A stretch of 64,000 nt of DNA. Source: Cryptomeria japonica (Eukaryota; Streptophyta; Pinopsida; Cupressales; Cupressaceae). The position numbers were made by a program, and so were the translations under genes. Below the pieces are notes generated by a model, which did not search any database, was not told the origin of the DNA, and saw only the letters and a list, made by a program, of their open reading frames with translations. Each line of letters opens with the position of its first letter. Position 1 is the stretch's first letter. Of the stretch, positions 45,347-57,641 are shown piece after piece. The DNA is taken from positions 100,435,796-100,499,795 of the forward strand of contig NC_081412.1 of assembly GCF_030272615.1 (NCBI RefSeq). The letters run 5' to 3'.

Positions 45347-48300
45347 ATGTCTACTAATTATTTCAGAAAGGATAGTCCTAAACTTGATGGAACCAACTAT
45401 GGGATATGGAAAATCAGAATGGAGACACATCTGAATTGCATTGGTAAAGACGTCTAAGAAGTTACTAAGAATGGTTATACTACTGCTGTAGCTGGTCAGA
45501 CTGCTCCTACTACTTTAGCTAAAGATGAAGAAAATGATTGCAAAGCAAGAGAAGCACTCTTGAGTGCATTATCAGATCAACAAATCATGGGATTATCAGA
45601 TAGGTCCACTGCAAAAGCTATTTGGGATCATTTGGAAACACTGAATGAAGGGGATTCCATAGTCAAAATTGCAAAACTTGAAAGCTTCTGAGTCAGGTAT
45701 GAACATCTGAAAATGGAATAAGATGAAAGGATTTCTGCTTTTATGGAAAGTGTAAATGAAATTGTTTTGGGTATCAAATGTTGTGGAGGAACCTTGAGTG
45801 AAGATGAGATTGTTTCAAAAATCTTAAGAGGTTTGCCACCGGCATATAAAATGAAGGTTACTACTATAAATGAGTTGAGAACAATACCTAATACATCAGT
45901 AACTAGGGATACATTGATTGGAAATCTTTCAACTTTTGAAATTGAGGAATTTGGTCTTGTTACTACTATAAAAACTGATTTGGCCTTCGAAGCATCAACA
46001 TCATCTGCTCCATCCTTTGACAAATCAAACTGGAGAGCCTTTTATGCAAGAGAACTTGAAGAAACCAGGAAGGAGAATGAAGAGCTTGAAGAACTTGAAG
46101 CACTATTTGCAAGAAAAATGCCAAAAGGCCCAATTGGAAGTAAGTATGAAGGTAAAGCACCCTTTAAATGTTTTAACTGCAATAAGATTGGTCATATGGC
46201 TTCAAGATGCCCTGATAGACATGCTAGACTAAGAGAAGAAGCTAGAAGAACATACAAACCTAATCCTGAATATCAGAGATACAGATTTAAGAAAAACAAA
46301 GATGAATCTTGTTATATTGTTGATGAAGGTGTGACTGATGATTCTGATGAGGATCCAGCAGACAATGGATGGGTCTCTGTTGCTATAACAGAAGATCAAC
46401 CGGTACCTATTGCTCAATCAGTAGAACAAGCCCTAGCAGCTAAAGTTGAATCAAAGGATGAATGGATTATTGACTCGGGATGCTCACATCACATGACTGG
46501 AGACAAAGGTAAATTCTTGAACTTTCAAGAATACAATGGAGGTTTAGTAAGATTCGGAGATGACAAAGCTTGATCAATCAAAGGTAAGGGTTCAATATCT
46601 CTTGATGGTAAACATAACACTGAAAATGTCTACTATGTTGAAGGATTAAAACATAATATTTTAAGTGTTCATCAATTAGTTGAGAAAGGTTTTCAGTTAC
46701 AATTTAAAAATGGAAAATGCAAAATCATGAATAGAACTGGTTTGGAAATTGCAACTGGTAATCAGACTAGAGGTAATATCTTTCATTTGAATAACAGTGA
46801 AAAGGCATGCTTAATTGCACATTTAGATGAAAGTTGGCTATAGCATAAAAGACTATGTCATGTAAATTTTGATTGCATGGTAAAAATCAGTACTTCTAAG
46901 GCAGTTGGAGATCTACCTAAAATTGTGAAACCTCAGAATACAATTTGTAAGGAATGTCAATTTGGAAAACAAGTTAGAGCTAGTTTCAAAAGTATTCCAG
47001 AAAAATCCAATAATGCCCTTGATTTAATTCACACTAATTTATGTGGTCCAACTAGAACTAAAAGCTTACAAGGTGATAGATATTTCATGCTAATTATTGA
47101 TGATTATTCTAGAATGTGTTGGGTTACTTTTCTCAGAGAAAAATCAGAAGCACTTGGGAAGTTCAAACTATTCAAAGCAATGGTTGAAAATGAAACCAGT
47201 AAGAAAATTAAATGTTTAAGATCAGATCAAGGAGGAGAATTCGCATCTAAAGATTTTAATACATTCTGTGAAGTAAATGGAATCAAAAGACAGTTATTAG
47301 CACCCCGGACACCACAACAGAATGGAGTTGTTGAAAGGAAAAACAAAACTATTTTGGATGCAGCAAGAAGTATGTTATTAGAAGCAAATCTACCACATGT
47401 GTACTGGAGAGAGGTAGTAAGCACTGTTGTCTATACATTCAACAAAGTTCACATCAAAGGTGAAACTGGTAAGACCCCTCATGAACTATGGTTTAGTAAT
47501 ACTCCTACTCGTAAGTATTTCAAAATTTTTGCAAGTAAATGTTATATTAGAAGAGATGAGTATATTGGCAAGTTTGATCCTAGAAGTGATGAAGGAATAT
47601 TTCTTGGTTATTCATCTAAGAGTAAAGCATATAGATGTTTTAATAAAAGATTACAGAAAATTGTTGAGAGTACAAATGTAAAGATTGATGAACAATTTAG
47701 AGGAACTTCAAGGTATATAGACTCTAAACTGGTAACAAAAATTATGGCAAATGAACCTACAATAAATCCACCGGTACAGAATGATGATCTAGTTACTCCG
47801 ATATCATCAAAATATTCCACAGTAAATGAAGAACAACAATAGACTAAGACACCCTAGTATGTAAGACTAAATCATTCTGAAGATCAGATAATTGGAAGCA
47901 AATTTAAAGGAGTCATGACAAGAGGAAGATTGGCAAATGAAGAGGTATGTCTTATTTCTCAAATTGAACCATTATCTGTCAATGAGGCATGTGAAGATAA
48001 ATTTTGGATTAAAGCTATGGAAGAAGAATTAGGACAAATTGAGAAAAATAATACTTGGACATTAGTTCCCCGACCTAAAAATAAAAATGTAATTGGAACC
48101 AAATGGGTATTTAGAAACAAACTCAATGAAGATGGTGAGGTTGTCAGAAATAAAGAAAGACTAGTGTGTAAGGGATATTCTCAAAAAGAAGGAGTTGATT
48201 ACAATGAAACCTTTGCACCGGTAGCTAGAATTAAGGTAGTTAGATTATTCTTGGCCTTTACAGCTCACAAGGATTACAAAGTTTATCAAATGGCTATCAA

Positions 48301-49462
48301 ATGTGCATTTTTGAATGGAGATCTTGAAGAGGAAGTCTATATTGAACAACCTGATGGATTTTCCTTGACAGATGACAATGATATGGTTTGCAGATTAAGA
48401 AAATATTTTTATGGATTAAAACAAGCTCTAAGAGCTTGGTATGCAAGATTGGATAAGTATCTTTTAAAGATTGGTTTTACTAATGGAAATGCAGATAGCA
48501 ATTTATATTACAAAGTAACTAATGATGACATCTTGATTATTGAAGTATTTGTTGATGATATAATCTTTGGAGGAGAAGATGAATTATGCAAAGAATTTTC
48601 TCTTGAAATACAGCATGAATTTGAAATGTCTATGATAGGAGAAATAAAATTCTTTTTAGGATTGCAGATTTTACAGACTAATAAAGGCATATTTTTGAGT
48701 CAATCTAAGTACTTGAAAGAACTACTTAAGAAATTTGGGATGGAGAACTCTAAACCGGTAAGCACACCTATGACAACAAATGACAAATTATCTCAAAGGG
48801 ATGAATCTACACCTATTAATCCAACTAGATACAAATCTATGATAGGAGGTTTACTATATTTGACTCAAACCAGACCTGATATTATGAATGCAGTATGTAT
48901 AGTTTCTAGATTTCAGAGTAATCCTAGGGAAAATCATGAATCAGCAGTAAAAAGGATTTTCCAGTACTTACAAGGCACAACAAATCTTGGATTATGGTAT
49001 CCTAAAGATGAATATTTTGATCTATATGCATACATAGATGCAAATTGGGTAGGAGATGTGGATGATAGAAAAAGCACCACTAGAGGAGCATTCTTTCTTG
49101 GAAAGAGATTAGTTTCTTGGTTAAGTAAGAAATAGAGTTGTACATCTTTATCAACAGCAGAATCAGAATATGTTGCAGCAGCAACAAATTGTACACAGGT
49201 ACTTTGACTTAAGCAAATGTTGAAAGACATAAAGGTAAAATGCAAGGAACCTATTACTATATATTGTGATAACACTGCAGCAATTGATATATCTAAGAAT
49301 CTAGTATTACATTCTAAAATAAAACATGTTTCTATCAAACTGAATTTTCTAAGGGAAAAAGTTGAAGAAAAGGAGATAAAACTGGTTTATGTGAATACTA
49401 AAGAACAACTTGCAGATATTTTCACAAAACCTTTGCCTAAGGAAACTTTTGAGTATCTCTGA
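45347..49462 (+). pseudogene. gag-pol: Copia Gag-Pol polyprotein
   Basis: A single frame of 1371 codons from ATG 45347 to TGA at 49460-49462 without any frameshift. It is interrupted by nine stops at 45455, 45689, 45719, 46571, 46841, 47840, 47855, 49133 and 49205. Gag has one knuckle, CFNCNKIGHMASRC (46169-46210). Protease: WIIDSGCSHHMTGD (about 46460). Integrase: HKRLCHVNF and CKECQFG zinc ligands, then DLIHTNLCGP, SDQGGEF and NGVVERKNKT carrying the D, D and E residues. RT: WVFRNKLNEDG, FAPVARIKVVRLFLA and FVDDIIFGG (48545-48571). RNase H: YAYIDANWVGD, STAESEYVA and YCDNTAAI. All catalytic residues seem present, so only the stops disable it. Five or more stops are single C-to-T or G-to-A changes from Gln, Arg or Trp. 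Confidence 0.95.
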
Positions 49463-49888
49463 GATCAGCTCGGAGTCATCCCTCCACTAGTAGAGACTTA
49501 GACAGTTGATAATTGTCATCAACCGACAGAATTAAATGGACAAATCTTTTATTATGGTATTTGATGAGGAAGCTACTTCTTAGGGGGAGTAGTTGGTATA
49601 TTGAATTGGTTGGTATTTTGTATGAACTTGACTTTTTGTGACTTTGGCATTTGATGTCAAAGGGGGAAAGAAATCTATGGAAAAACACATTATCTTTTTG
49701 GGAGAGATTTTGAAAAACACATTTAAGAGATTGGTATGAGAGATTAGTATTGAAAATAAATCTTTGTATTAACACATGTTAATCCTAGGGGGAGAAATGG
49801 AGATTGTTGGTTTTACACTTGGCATTTTTGTTTTGGCACTTTGATGGTTTTTCCATCTTGTGTTGCCATCAATGCCAAAGGGGGAGAT
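49463..49888 (+). other. 3' untranslated region and polypurine tract of copia element
   Basis: Two tracts are present: CAAAGGGGGAAAG near 49657-49670 and CCAAAGGGGGAGAT at 49875-49888, the latter directly before the 3' LTR. The phrase around TGCCATCAATGCCAAAG is shared with the N family. Confidence 0.8.
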
Positions 49889-50942
49889 TGTTGGTATTTT
49901 GGTATGGTTTTGTCATTGATGTCAACACCTACTAAATACACCTACTTTGGAGATCCAGCAACATTCACCGGCAAATAGTAAACTGTGCAACAGTTACCGG
50001 TATATGGTTCACCAAAAGGATATAATGTTCACCAGTACCTAAAATGACATGGAAGACACTTGGTAATGTCGAAGACATCATGTGGACACTTTATTTTGAA
50101 GTAATAATCATTGGTATATTCTTATTTGCATATTTGCTTTTACCGCCAAATAGGTCCAGGTTATCTAGGGTTACACCGGCAGGTTTATCTTTTCTAGATC
50201 AACATGGCACGCTATGGAGATGATTTATTATTGTTGTAAATGCATTAAGCCAACATGTTCAATTGGTTATTGCATCGAATGTTGTATTGTTTGTAAAATG
50301 TTTTTATTGTAATATCTTGTAGAGACGACCTACTAAAATTGGTCTTAGGGTATGGTATAAATGTAAGATCTTATTTGTAAGATCAAGTGTGGAATGCAAA
50401 AAATATTTAAGAAAGGGTATATGCGAGATAAAGCAGAGGAATACATGAAGACATCATTTGAAGGTGAAGTTAGGTTTTTGTAGAAGCATATCAGCATTAC
50501 ACCAGTACTGAATCCAGTATATGAAGATGTTATTTTGTGTAGTCCATTCTTATTGGATTTAACCATCCAACTGTAGTCAGTGTGACTCCCATTTGTGATT
50601 GAGCAGTGAGCTCTAGGCTGTTGGCCTTTCTGCATGTGCAGACCCCTTTTGTACACTTACTATCTACAGTAGTATCATCTGATTGTGGGTAAAGTTTCCC
50701 ACCGTGGTTTTTCCCCTTACAGGGTTTCCACATACAAATATTGGTGTCATATGTTGTGAATGACTTTGTGCTTATGTTTCATGCATTAATTCTTATCGGT
50801 ATAGCAATTTTTTGTTAACACTGTTTACCGACATACTTAACTAATTTACTAGTATTAAACATTAAGTTGGTTAATAAGTTTTTGGTTTGAATTTATTAGA
50901 CAACTGATTCACCCCCCCTCTCAGTTGTCTCTGGGACCTACA
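49889..50942 (+). repeat. 3' LTR of copia element
   Basis: 1054 bp, same length and ends as the 5' LTR. Confidence 0.95.
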
Positions 50943-50947
50943 TTGAA
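50943..50947. repeat. Target-site duplication TTGAA, right copy
   Basis: Perfect partner of 44231-44235. Confidence 0.95.
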
Positions 50948-52030
50948 GTAGATCCAGCAAAGGTACAAACCATCATGGAGATGCCACCACCTAAGAACAT
51001 CAGTCAACTCACATCCTTGCAAGGACGGCTCCAGTCAATCAGGTGTTTCATTGCTCAATTAGCAGATAAAATTATATCATTCAATCATTTGCTACATAAG
51101 AATGTACCATTCAGATGGGAGGCCAAATGTGCAGAATCATTCTACCAAATCAAGCAATATCTAATGAACCCGCTAGTTCTAGTACCACCCATAGCAGGGA
51201 AGCCACTTATTCTATACATATCAACAACAGACATATCACTGGGGGCATTGTTAGCACAAGAAAATCAAGAAGGAAAGGAATGAGCTATCTATTACATCAA
51301 TCAAACTTTAAATGGATATGAGCTCAATTATACATTCATTGAGAAGGCTTGTCTAACAGTGGTATTTGCTTCTCAAAAGTTCTGACACTACATGCTAGCT
51401 CATACAATCAAGCTCATAAAAAAAATTGATCATCTAAAATACTTACTCAGCAAAGCAGCTCTCATTGGTAGATTAGCTAAATGGGTAATGATTCTCAACA
51501 AATTTGATATCCATTACACAGAGCGACGAGCTATCAAAGGACAAGTGATTGCAGATCAATTAGCCAATGCACCATTAACGGATAAACAACCAATGGAGAT
51601 TGAATTTCTAGATAGGGATGTTCTTGTTATTTCCACCAAGCAATGGACCCTATACTTTGATGGTTCCTACACTCAACATGGCTCAAGTGCCAGCATTATG
51701 TTCATCACTCCTGATGGGCACACCATAACAAGATCATATAGACTCATGTTTCCATGCACAAATAACATTTTTGAATATGAGGCACTAGTTACAGGGATCA
51801 AAATGGTCGTGGAATGGATAATCATAGAATTAAGTCTATGGAGATTCACAACTAGTCATCAATCAGATCAACAATGACTATCAGATGAAAGATGACAAAC
51901 TACTACTATATAAACAAATGGTGGATGATTTCAAACAATATTTTGTACACATCACCTTCAAGCAAATACCAAGGTTGGACAACAGAGCAGCCAATGCAAT
52001 GGCTACTATCACTTCACTACTATAAATCCT
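50948..52030 (+). pseudogene. pol: RT thumb and dual RNase H of G0
   Basis: Continues the RT (LTSLQGRLQSIRCFIAQLA). First RNase H: LILYISTTDISLGALLAQE, FIEKACLTVVFAS. A second RNase H has WTLYFDGSYTQHGS and FEYEALVTGI, and a later degraded NRAANAMA. Stops at about 51281 and 51384 fit CGA to TGA. The frame is shifted near 51825. Two RNase H domains support the Tat-lineage assignment. Confidence 0.85.
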
Positions 52031-53393
52031 AGAGTAACAGAATCATTACAAGTTTTTGGTAGAGAAACTATTCTCCCCAGCCTATGACCATTCCACATCT
52101 CATGTCATCTATGCCTTAACCGGTTCCAACTCTTTCTTATACGGACCAATATATGACTATCTCAAAAACAATACCCTACCTATTGACCTATCTCGAAACA
52201 AAAAATGCAACTTTATCTGCCAAGCTGCCTGTTATACTCTCACTACTGATACTCTATACTGTCAAGGTCTAGATGGTACTCTTCTTCATTGCCTTGATCA
52301 TAATGAATCTGACTCTGCTTTACAAGAGCTTCACAAAGGTATCTGTGGCACACATTCAAGTGGTCCTACTCTTGCTAAAAAACTTCTATGAATGGGATAT
52401 TACTAGCTGACAATGGAAAAGGACTCTTATCATTTTGCAAAGAAATGTCCTAAATGCCAAATCCATGGCAATCTCATACATGCACCAGCATAGGAATTGC
52501 AACCATTCACAACATCCTAGCCTTTTTGCCAGTGGGGACTGGACTTAGTGGGTAAAATACACCCTTCATCTTCAAATGGACATAAGTTCATTATCACTGC
52601 AACAGAATATTTTACCAAATGGATTGAGGTGGTTCCCATGACCACAGTAACTGGAAAACAAATTGCTTCTTTCATTCTTAATTATCTGATCTCTAGACAT
52701 GGCATTCCAAGTTCCATCATCACAGATAATGGACGACCTTTCAAAAACTAGGATGTGTGAGAAATATGTGACCAATTCAAGATCCAAAATCATTTCTCTA
52801 CACCTTACTACCCCCAAGGGAATGGTCAATTTGAGGCATCCAACAAAACCATATTGAAAATCCTCAAGAAAACAATAAATGATGCATGCAAAGACTAGCA
52901 TGTGCAACTCAATCCAGCACTTTGGGCATATAGAACTAGCATCCGCACACCTACAGGAGCTACGCCATATTCATTGGTGTATGGATCAAAAGGAATTTTA
53001 CCCCTGGAGGTAGAAAACCCATCTCTTAGAGTATCTTTGAAAGGCATCATTCTAGATGAAGAGTATCAAGTCAACCGACTGCAAGAGCTAGAACTTCTAG
53101 ATGAAAAGTGACAACAAGCCTACACTCACCTCAAAGCATATTAGCAATGCATGTGCCGAAGCTACAATCACAAAGTCATCCTTAGGATTTTTTAAATTGG
53201 TGATCTAGTACTCAAAAAAATTCCTAGAAATCAATAGGATCAAGAAAAGAAACGGAAGTTTGAACCTAACTAGTTAGGTCCCTATGTCATCATATCAGCC
53301 TATGGATCAGGCACCTATCAGCTAACAACTTCAGAAGGAGATGTGCTTGATGAACTAACTAACAACATCCATTTGAAGAAATACTACACTTGA
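52031..53393 (+). pseudogene. Integrase of G0
   Basis: Zinc-binding part CPKCQIHGN after LHKGICGTHSSG, core motifs GLDLVGKI, IITDNGRPFKN and NGQFEASNK (D, D and E all kept), then WAYRTSIRTPTGATPYSLV and a C-terminal domain ending NNIHLKKYYT with TGA near 53393. At least ten stops, for example near 52389, 52405, 52491, 52749 and 52758, most readable as Trp, Arg or Gln codons hit by transitions. Confidence 0.87.
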
Positions 53394-54330
53394 GTAGTCT
53401 AATGCATGACAAAGTCAAAAAATCAGAAAAAGAAAATAAAAAGGTACAATAAAAACAACTAGTGAAAACCTGGCAACAAGCGCTATTGTGAGAAGACAAC
53501 TCCTCTATCTATCTATACTCTCAAACTTCTATATCCACAGTAATGCAAATATCAGCCATCGCCCAACATTTTATCACATTATCCAGGACATACTTAGCGT
53601 AGTCACTATCCTAGTTTATCCAAATATCATTTCATCATATCCCACCATGGCTTGGTAATCACTATACATATCTGCATTAGGAGGTAACTTTATATAGGGG
53701 AAACATTTATCAAAATTTCTTCCTAATTCAAACCTTGCAACAGACTCCGAGCATCCTATCCAACAATAAATCAAGAATCACAAGAACAAACATTGATCAC
53801 TTAAAACGGCTCACAACACATGATGGATTATTTTCTGAAGTATCAAATGTTTGCATCTAGCATGAAGTTCTGACTATTTTTGCACTTGAACTTTTTTTTG
53901 AACTATTGTATCCTCTACATTTTCTCAACAATGCACCAAGCTATAGAAAGTCATGGGGACTGCAATATTTTTTTAGTTTTTTGTCTGTGATGCGATCACT
54001 TGTACTGTGCAAATACTTGTCTTGAGATGTGATTCAGAGTATATCACTGAAGACATGATTCCACTTTGTGCATACAAATAATTTAATCTTGTATGTTTAT
54101 ACGCAAGCTGTACTCAGGTCATCTTGGTTCAATTATACCTCGATGCTTGTGCCATCTTTCAAAATAAAAAATCATGTAAATTTTTTCTCAGGTCATTATA
54201 GTTTAATTATACCATTATGATTGTATAAATTTTCAACATATCCCAACAAATCAATGCTCAATGATGATCAACACAAAGAAAGCAAAATATGTGACTATAC
54301 AGGAATGACAAAATGCAGAACGAGGAATGA
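53394..54330 (+). other. G0 spacer downstream of pol
   Basis: AT-rich, no gene seen. An imperfectly repeated phrase around TCAGGTCAT.TTGGTTCAATTATACC occurs near 54117 and 54181. Confidence 0.5.
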
Positions 54331-54331
54331 T

Positions 54332-54720
54332 CAATTAGTTGCATATCATTTTACAATTAGTTGCATATCATTTTACAATTAGTTGCATCTCATTTTACAA
54401 ATAGTGGCATATCAATATCATACTTCTCATTTTCAAGATACATCTCACATCATTATCATTATCATGCATCTCATTTTCAAGATACATCTCACATCATTAT
54501 CATTATCATACATCTCATTTTCAAAATACATCTCACATCATTATCATTATCATACATATCATTTTCAAGATACATCTCACATCATTATCAATATCATACA
54601 TCTCATTTTGAAGATACATCTCACATCATTATCAATATCATACATCTCATTTTCAAGAAACATCTCACATCATTATCAATATCATACATCTCATTTTCAA
54701 GATACATCTCATACATCATC
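54332..54720. repeat. 22-bp then 44-bp tandem repeats
   Basis: Four 22-bp units start at 54332, 54354, 54376 and 54398 (CAATTAGTTGCATATCATTT type). Seven 44-bp units follow, with the CTCATTTTCAAGA core at 54426, 54470, 54514, 54558, 54602, 54646 and 54690. Since 44 is twice 22 and both carry CATCTCATTTT-like halves, the longer array looks like a higher-order form of the shorter. Ile/Ser/His-rich open frames here are by-products. Confidence 0.92.
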
Positions 54721-55072
54721 CATCATCCATCAAATATCAAATCACATACATATATCTAACCATTTAATCACCATCATAAAAGCATCAAAATCATATAGAA
54801 AGCATCATCCATGAAACACATCACATGAGGATCAAAGCAAATGGTGTCATATATATATATCTCAAAAATTATCAAGTACAAAATATGTCATTTTTGTCCC
54901 AAAATACAACAAAATGATCCAAATACAATAGAGACAATGTCTCTTAGGTATGACTATCTCCTGAGGGTGACGGTCTCGCAGCATATGTCCCAGGACCATG
55001 ATCCCCAGGTGGATCCTAATGAGTAGGCCTTGTCACGCCTCTACACTCTGTCCTCGACCTTGTCTGCCTAGA
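54721..55072. other. AT-rich spacer before antisense PMD gene
   Basis: Contains further CATCAT-like low complexity. No gene. Confidence 0.45.
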
Positions 55073-56971
55073 TCAAATGGATCTTGTTGCTGTGAAACTA
55101 GGAACTCTGCGCTCCCTTGGCACTGCATCCTCATAATACCGTCGGTAATACTCAACCTCCTTGGTTGTATACGCCAACTCCCTCAGGGTGTCTCTCATCG
55201 ACCCACCTGCCACCGCTCTCTCCAAGCTATCTACTCGAGCCTCGGCTCGACCCAACCGCTCCAAAATTGTATCCCACTCAATGGTCAGCTATGTAATCTA
55301 CCATTGATACACCAGTAGCTGTGTCTGCAGATGTTGCACTGACAACTGTAAGGACCTAATCTAAGAATCCTCCCCATGATTAGGAATCTAAATCTGGAGG
55401 GGTACTTGTGTAGTGGTACCCCCTGTCCCTCTCCCTATCCTCGGCATTGGTGGGGGTAAAACATCTAACCTCCTCCTCTGGGTCAGCCATCTAAAATCAT
55501 TTGTCTCTCCCACAACTGCTATCACCTCTCCTACCCTCTCCTCACCACCAACTCCAATAGCCAAACCTCTCCTCCCTCTATCCTCCACAGCCCGCCGCAT
55601 AACTTTCTCCACCTGTATCCCTCTGTCACCACCAACTCCACTTCTATCCCCTCTCCTCCCCTAATCAATTCTCCCCCTATCCCCATGCCAACCTCGGCCA
55701 CCTCCTCCACCATCTCCACTGTCATTACCTCCACCATCCCCACCTCCTTCATCCAGCTCCTCTCCCTCCTCTCCCCGTCTTCCTAGCCTCTCAGGCTGCT
55801 CATCCTCATCATCATCAAAAGCGGGAATCATCTCAACTGGATCCGATATCCTGGCCATAGCATGAGCAACAAAGCATGCTGCAAACTCATCTATCATCCC
55901 CGCATCCACTATCCCATAGGCATAGTCCCATATCTGGCCAGCTAGGTGAAAGAAATCCTCAACCACCATCATGCTATCAATAGTGGGTCCCCACTTTGGA
56001 ACATCCTACCTCCGTCGAGCATACAAGCATGCTCCCTGTGGTATCCCCTGTTGTCATCCATACTGTTGCAACACTCGACTGTGCAGAAATATCTCAATAA
56101 CAAAAGGCATCTGCCCTATCAGAAATCGAGACATGTAGACATAAGGCATCTCCATCCCATCCTCTGCCCACACCTCGCAATCCATATACGATCTCCAGAT
56201 GACTGTGTCAATATCATCAAGCACCTGCCTCCAATGCTCCAGTTTTACCAGCTTACGCTGGACAACTATCCCTCTATATCCATATGCATAAGCGCGACCA
56301 ACTAGCCCATCTTTGTCAGCAAGTGGCCTAGCTACGGGAATATGCTCCCACGCCCATACCTGTAGCAGCGTGACCCTGACTGATAGACTGTTGTATCCCA
56401 AGTAAACTACTTGATGAAGATCCTTGTATATGTGGGCCAACATAGCAGACCACCATGCAAATTGGTGACCTTATGTCACCATGTCCTCCAAGACCAACCC
56501 CCATCCTATTGCCAGTCCCTTCGACCTACGGTCGGGACATAAGAAGCCACCTATGAATCCTGGTAGCACTGATGGTAGAGGAGAATAATCCAAATCAATG
56601 AACTCCTACCATGGGATCTCATACCTGCAAATATGCTCATCATACAAAATCCAGTGAAGAGCCTTTGTCCCACCTTCCTCAGTTTTCTCATATGGTAAAA
56701 GTGCACCTACCATGGGAATCCACAGAATTCAGTAGCAATCCTCAGGTGTCACTATGATCTCACCTGTTGCCAAATGAAAGGTGTTGGTGTCACTATGCCA
56801 CCTCTCGGCCAAAGTTGTTAATAAACCCCAGTTAATGATATACTGGGGCATCTCTAACAAAGAGGATAGTCCACACCTCTCAATAATATCCCTGTTTGCC
56901 TATGTTAATCGTGGTATCAACAACCACAGTCTCGGAAATCGCTCTCACGACTGCACAACCCCAAGCCACTC
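55073..56971 (-). pseudogene. Antisense PMD gene (copy 2), main exon
   Basis: One minus-strand frame from an acceptor-like TTTGTGACAG|GAG at 56971 to a stop at 55073, broken by stops. The N-terminal part contains ERWHSDTNTFHLATGE and a P-E-D-C-Y stretch equivalent to the PMD signature in copy 1. A middle region (56443-56054) has VTLLQVWAWEHIPVARP, equivalent to CTLLQVWIFEHFTCTKP in copy 1. The C-terminal part is acidic and Gly-rich (about 55830-55670) and then coiled-coil-like (MERLGRAEARVDSLERAVA). Exon 1 is not certain: a short ATG-initiated exon with donor ATAG|GTAGGT near 57520 is possible. It lies between pol and the expected 3' LTR, antisense to G0. Confidence 0.75.
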
Positions 56972-57095
56972 CTGTCACAAACAACACATGTCCAATATCA
57001 GTTTCCTCATCAAATCAATTCATATCAAAATCAAATTCATATCAACTTGAAACATTGAAAATCTAATCAAGTTCCACATCATATCAAATCCATAT

Positions 57096-57300
57096 CAATA
57101 TATGCCATATCAGCTTGTAAAACAACTCAAGTTCCACACTCACATCAATTTGTAAAACAACTCAAGTTCCACACTCATATCAACTTGTAAAACAACTCAA
57201 GTTCCACATCCATATCAACTTGAAAAACAACTCAAGTTCCACAACCATATCAACTTGAAAAACAACTCAAGTCCCACATTCATATCAACTTGAAACAATG
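57096..57300. repeat. 35-bp tandem repeat
   Basis: GTTCCACA-type cores at 57131, 57166, 57201, 57236 and 57271 are exactly 35 bp apart; the unit includes CATATCAACTTG and AAAACAACTCAAG. Less regular related sequence extends to both sides (57020-57420). It lies in the region that would be intron or 5' sequence of PMD copy 2. Confidence 0.92.
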
Positions 57301-57641
57301 AATATCAAATCAAGTTTGTATCAAACATCCATATCAAACTCCACATCATATAAAATCCATGTCAACATCAAATCAACATCAACTTGAAATATTAAAAATT
57401 AAATCAAGTTATCTATCAAAAAAATCCCACATCAAAACCCATATCAGACAATTTCTCAAAACAACGACAGTAGACACGCATACTAACTATCACACCCATC
57501 CCGAAAAAACTGGCCAACACCTACCTATCTTTCTTCATCTCATAAATCATCACCGGATCCTATTTTCCCCAATTTTTTCTGCCCATGTGCTACACTGCTC
57601 GACATACGCTATCCAAAAATCTCCATGCACTACAGAATTAA

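Larger units (their letters stand above)
44236..50942 (+). mobile_element. Ty1/copia retrotransposon, full length
   Basis: 6707 bp with two 1054-bp LTRs, initiator-Met primer site, one-frame Gag-Pol and polypurine tract, flanked by perfect TTGAA. Domain order protease-integrase-RT-RNase H marks Ty1/copia. Mismatch between LTRs is roughly 5 percent by eye over the first 430 bp, so it is not very recent. Confidence 0.96.
3590..57641 (+). mobile_element. Host Ty3/gypsy element G0 (Tat/Ogre-like), interrupted by three insertions
   Basis: Sequence shows LTR, primer-binding site, repeat-bearing leader, gag, protease, G-patch-like segment, RT, dual RNase H, integrase, minisatellites and an antisense PMD gene in the order expected of a Tat/Ogre-type element. 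It is interrupted at 7050-20147, 20211-38294 and 44236-50942. Each insertion is flanked by a perfect 5-bp duplication, and host sequence reads on across each site. Removing them leaves about 15 kb. No 3' LTR matching 3590-5014 was found before 64000, so the right boundary given is only the last position before the truncated N copy. Lineage comes from gene order, the second RNase H and the antisense PMD gene, not from a tree. Confidence 0.8.

Noticed and set aside
54361-54814. Two Ile/Ser/His-rich ORFs of 130-140 residues
   Set aside because: They are translations of the 44-bp tandem repeat in two frames and carry no independent evidence.
54332-57300. Regularly spaced repeats resembling CRISPR arrays
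   Set aside because: Units are contiguous tandem repeats without unique spacers, in a plant retrotransposon; no cas genes.
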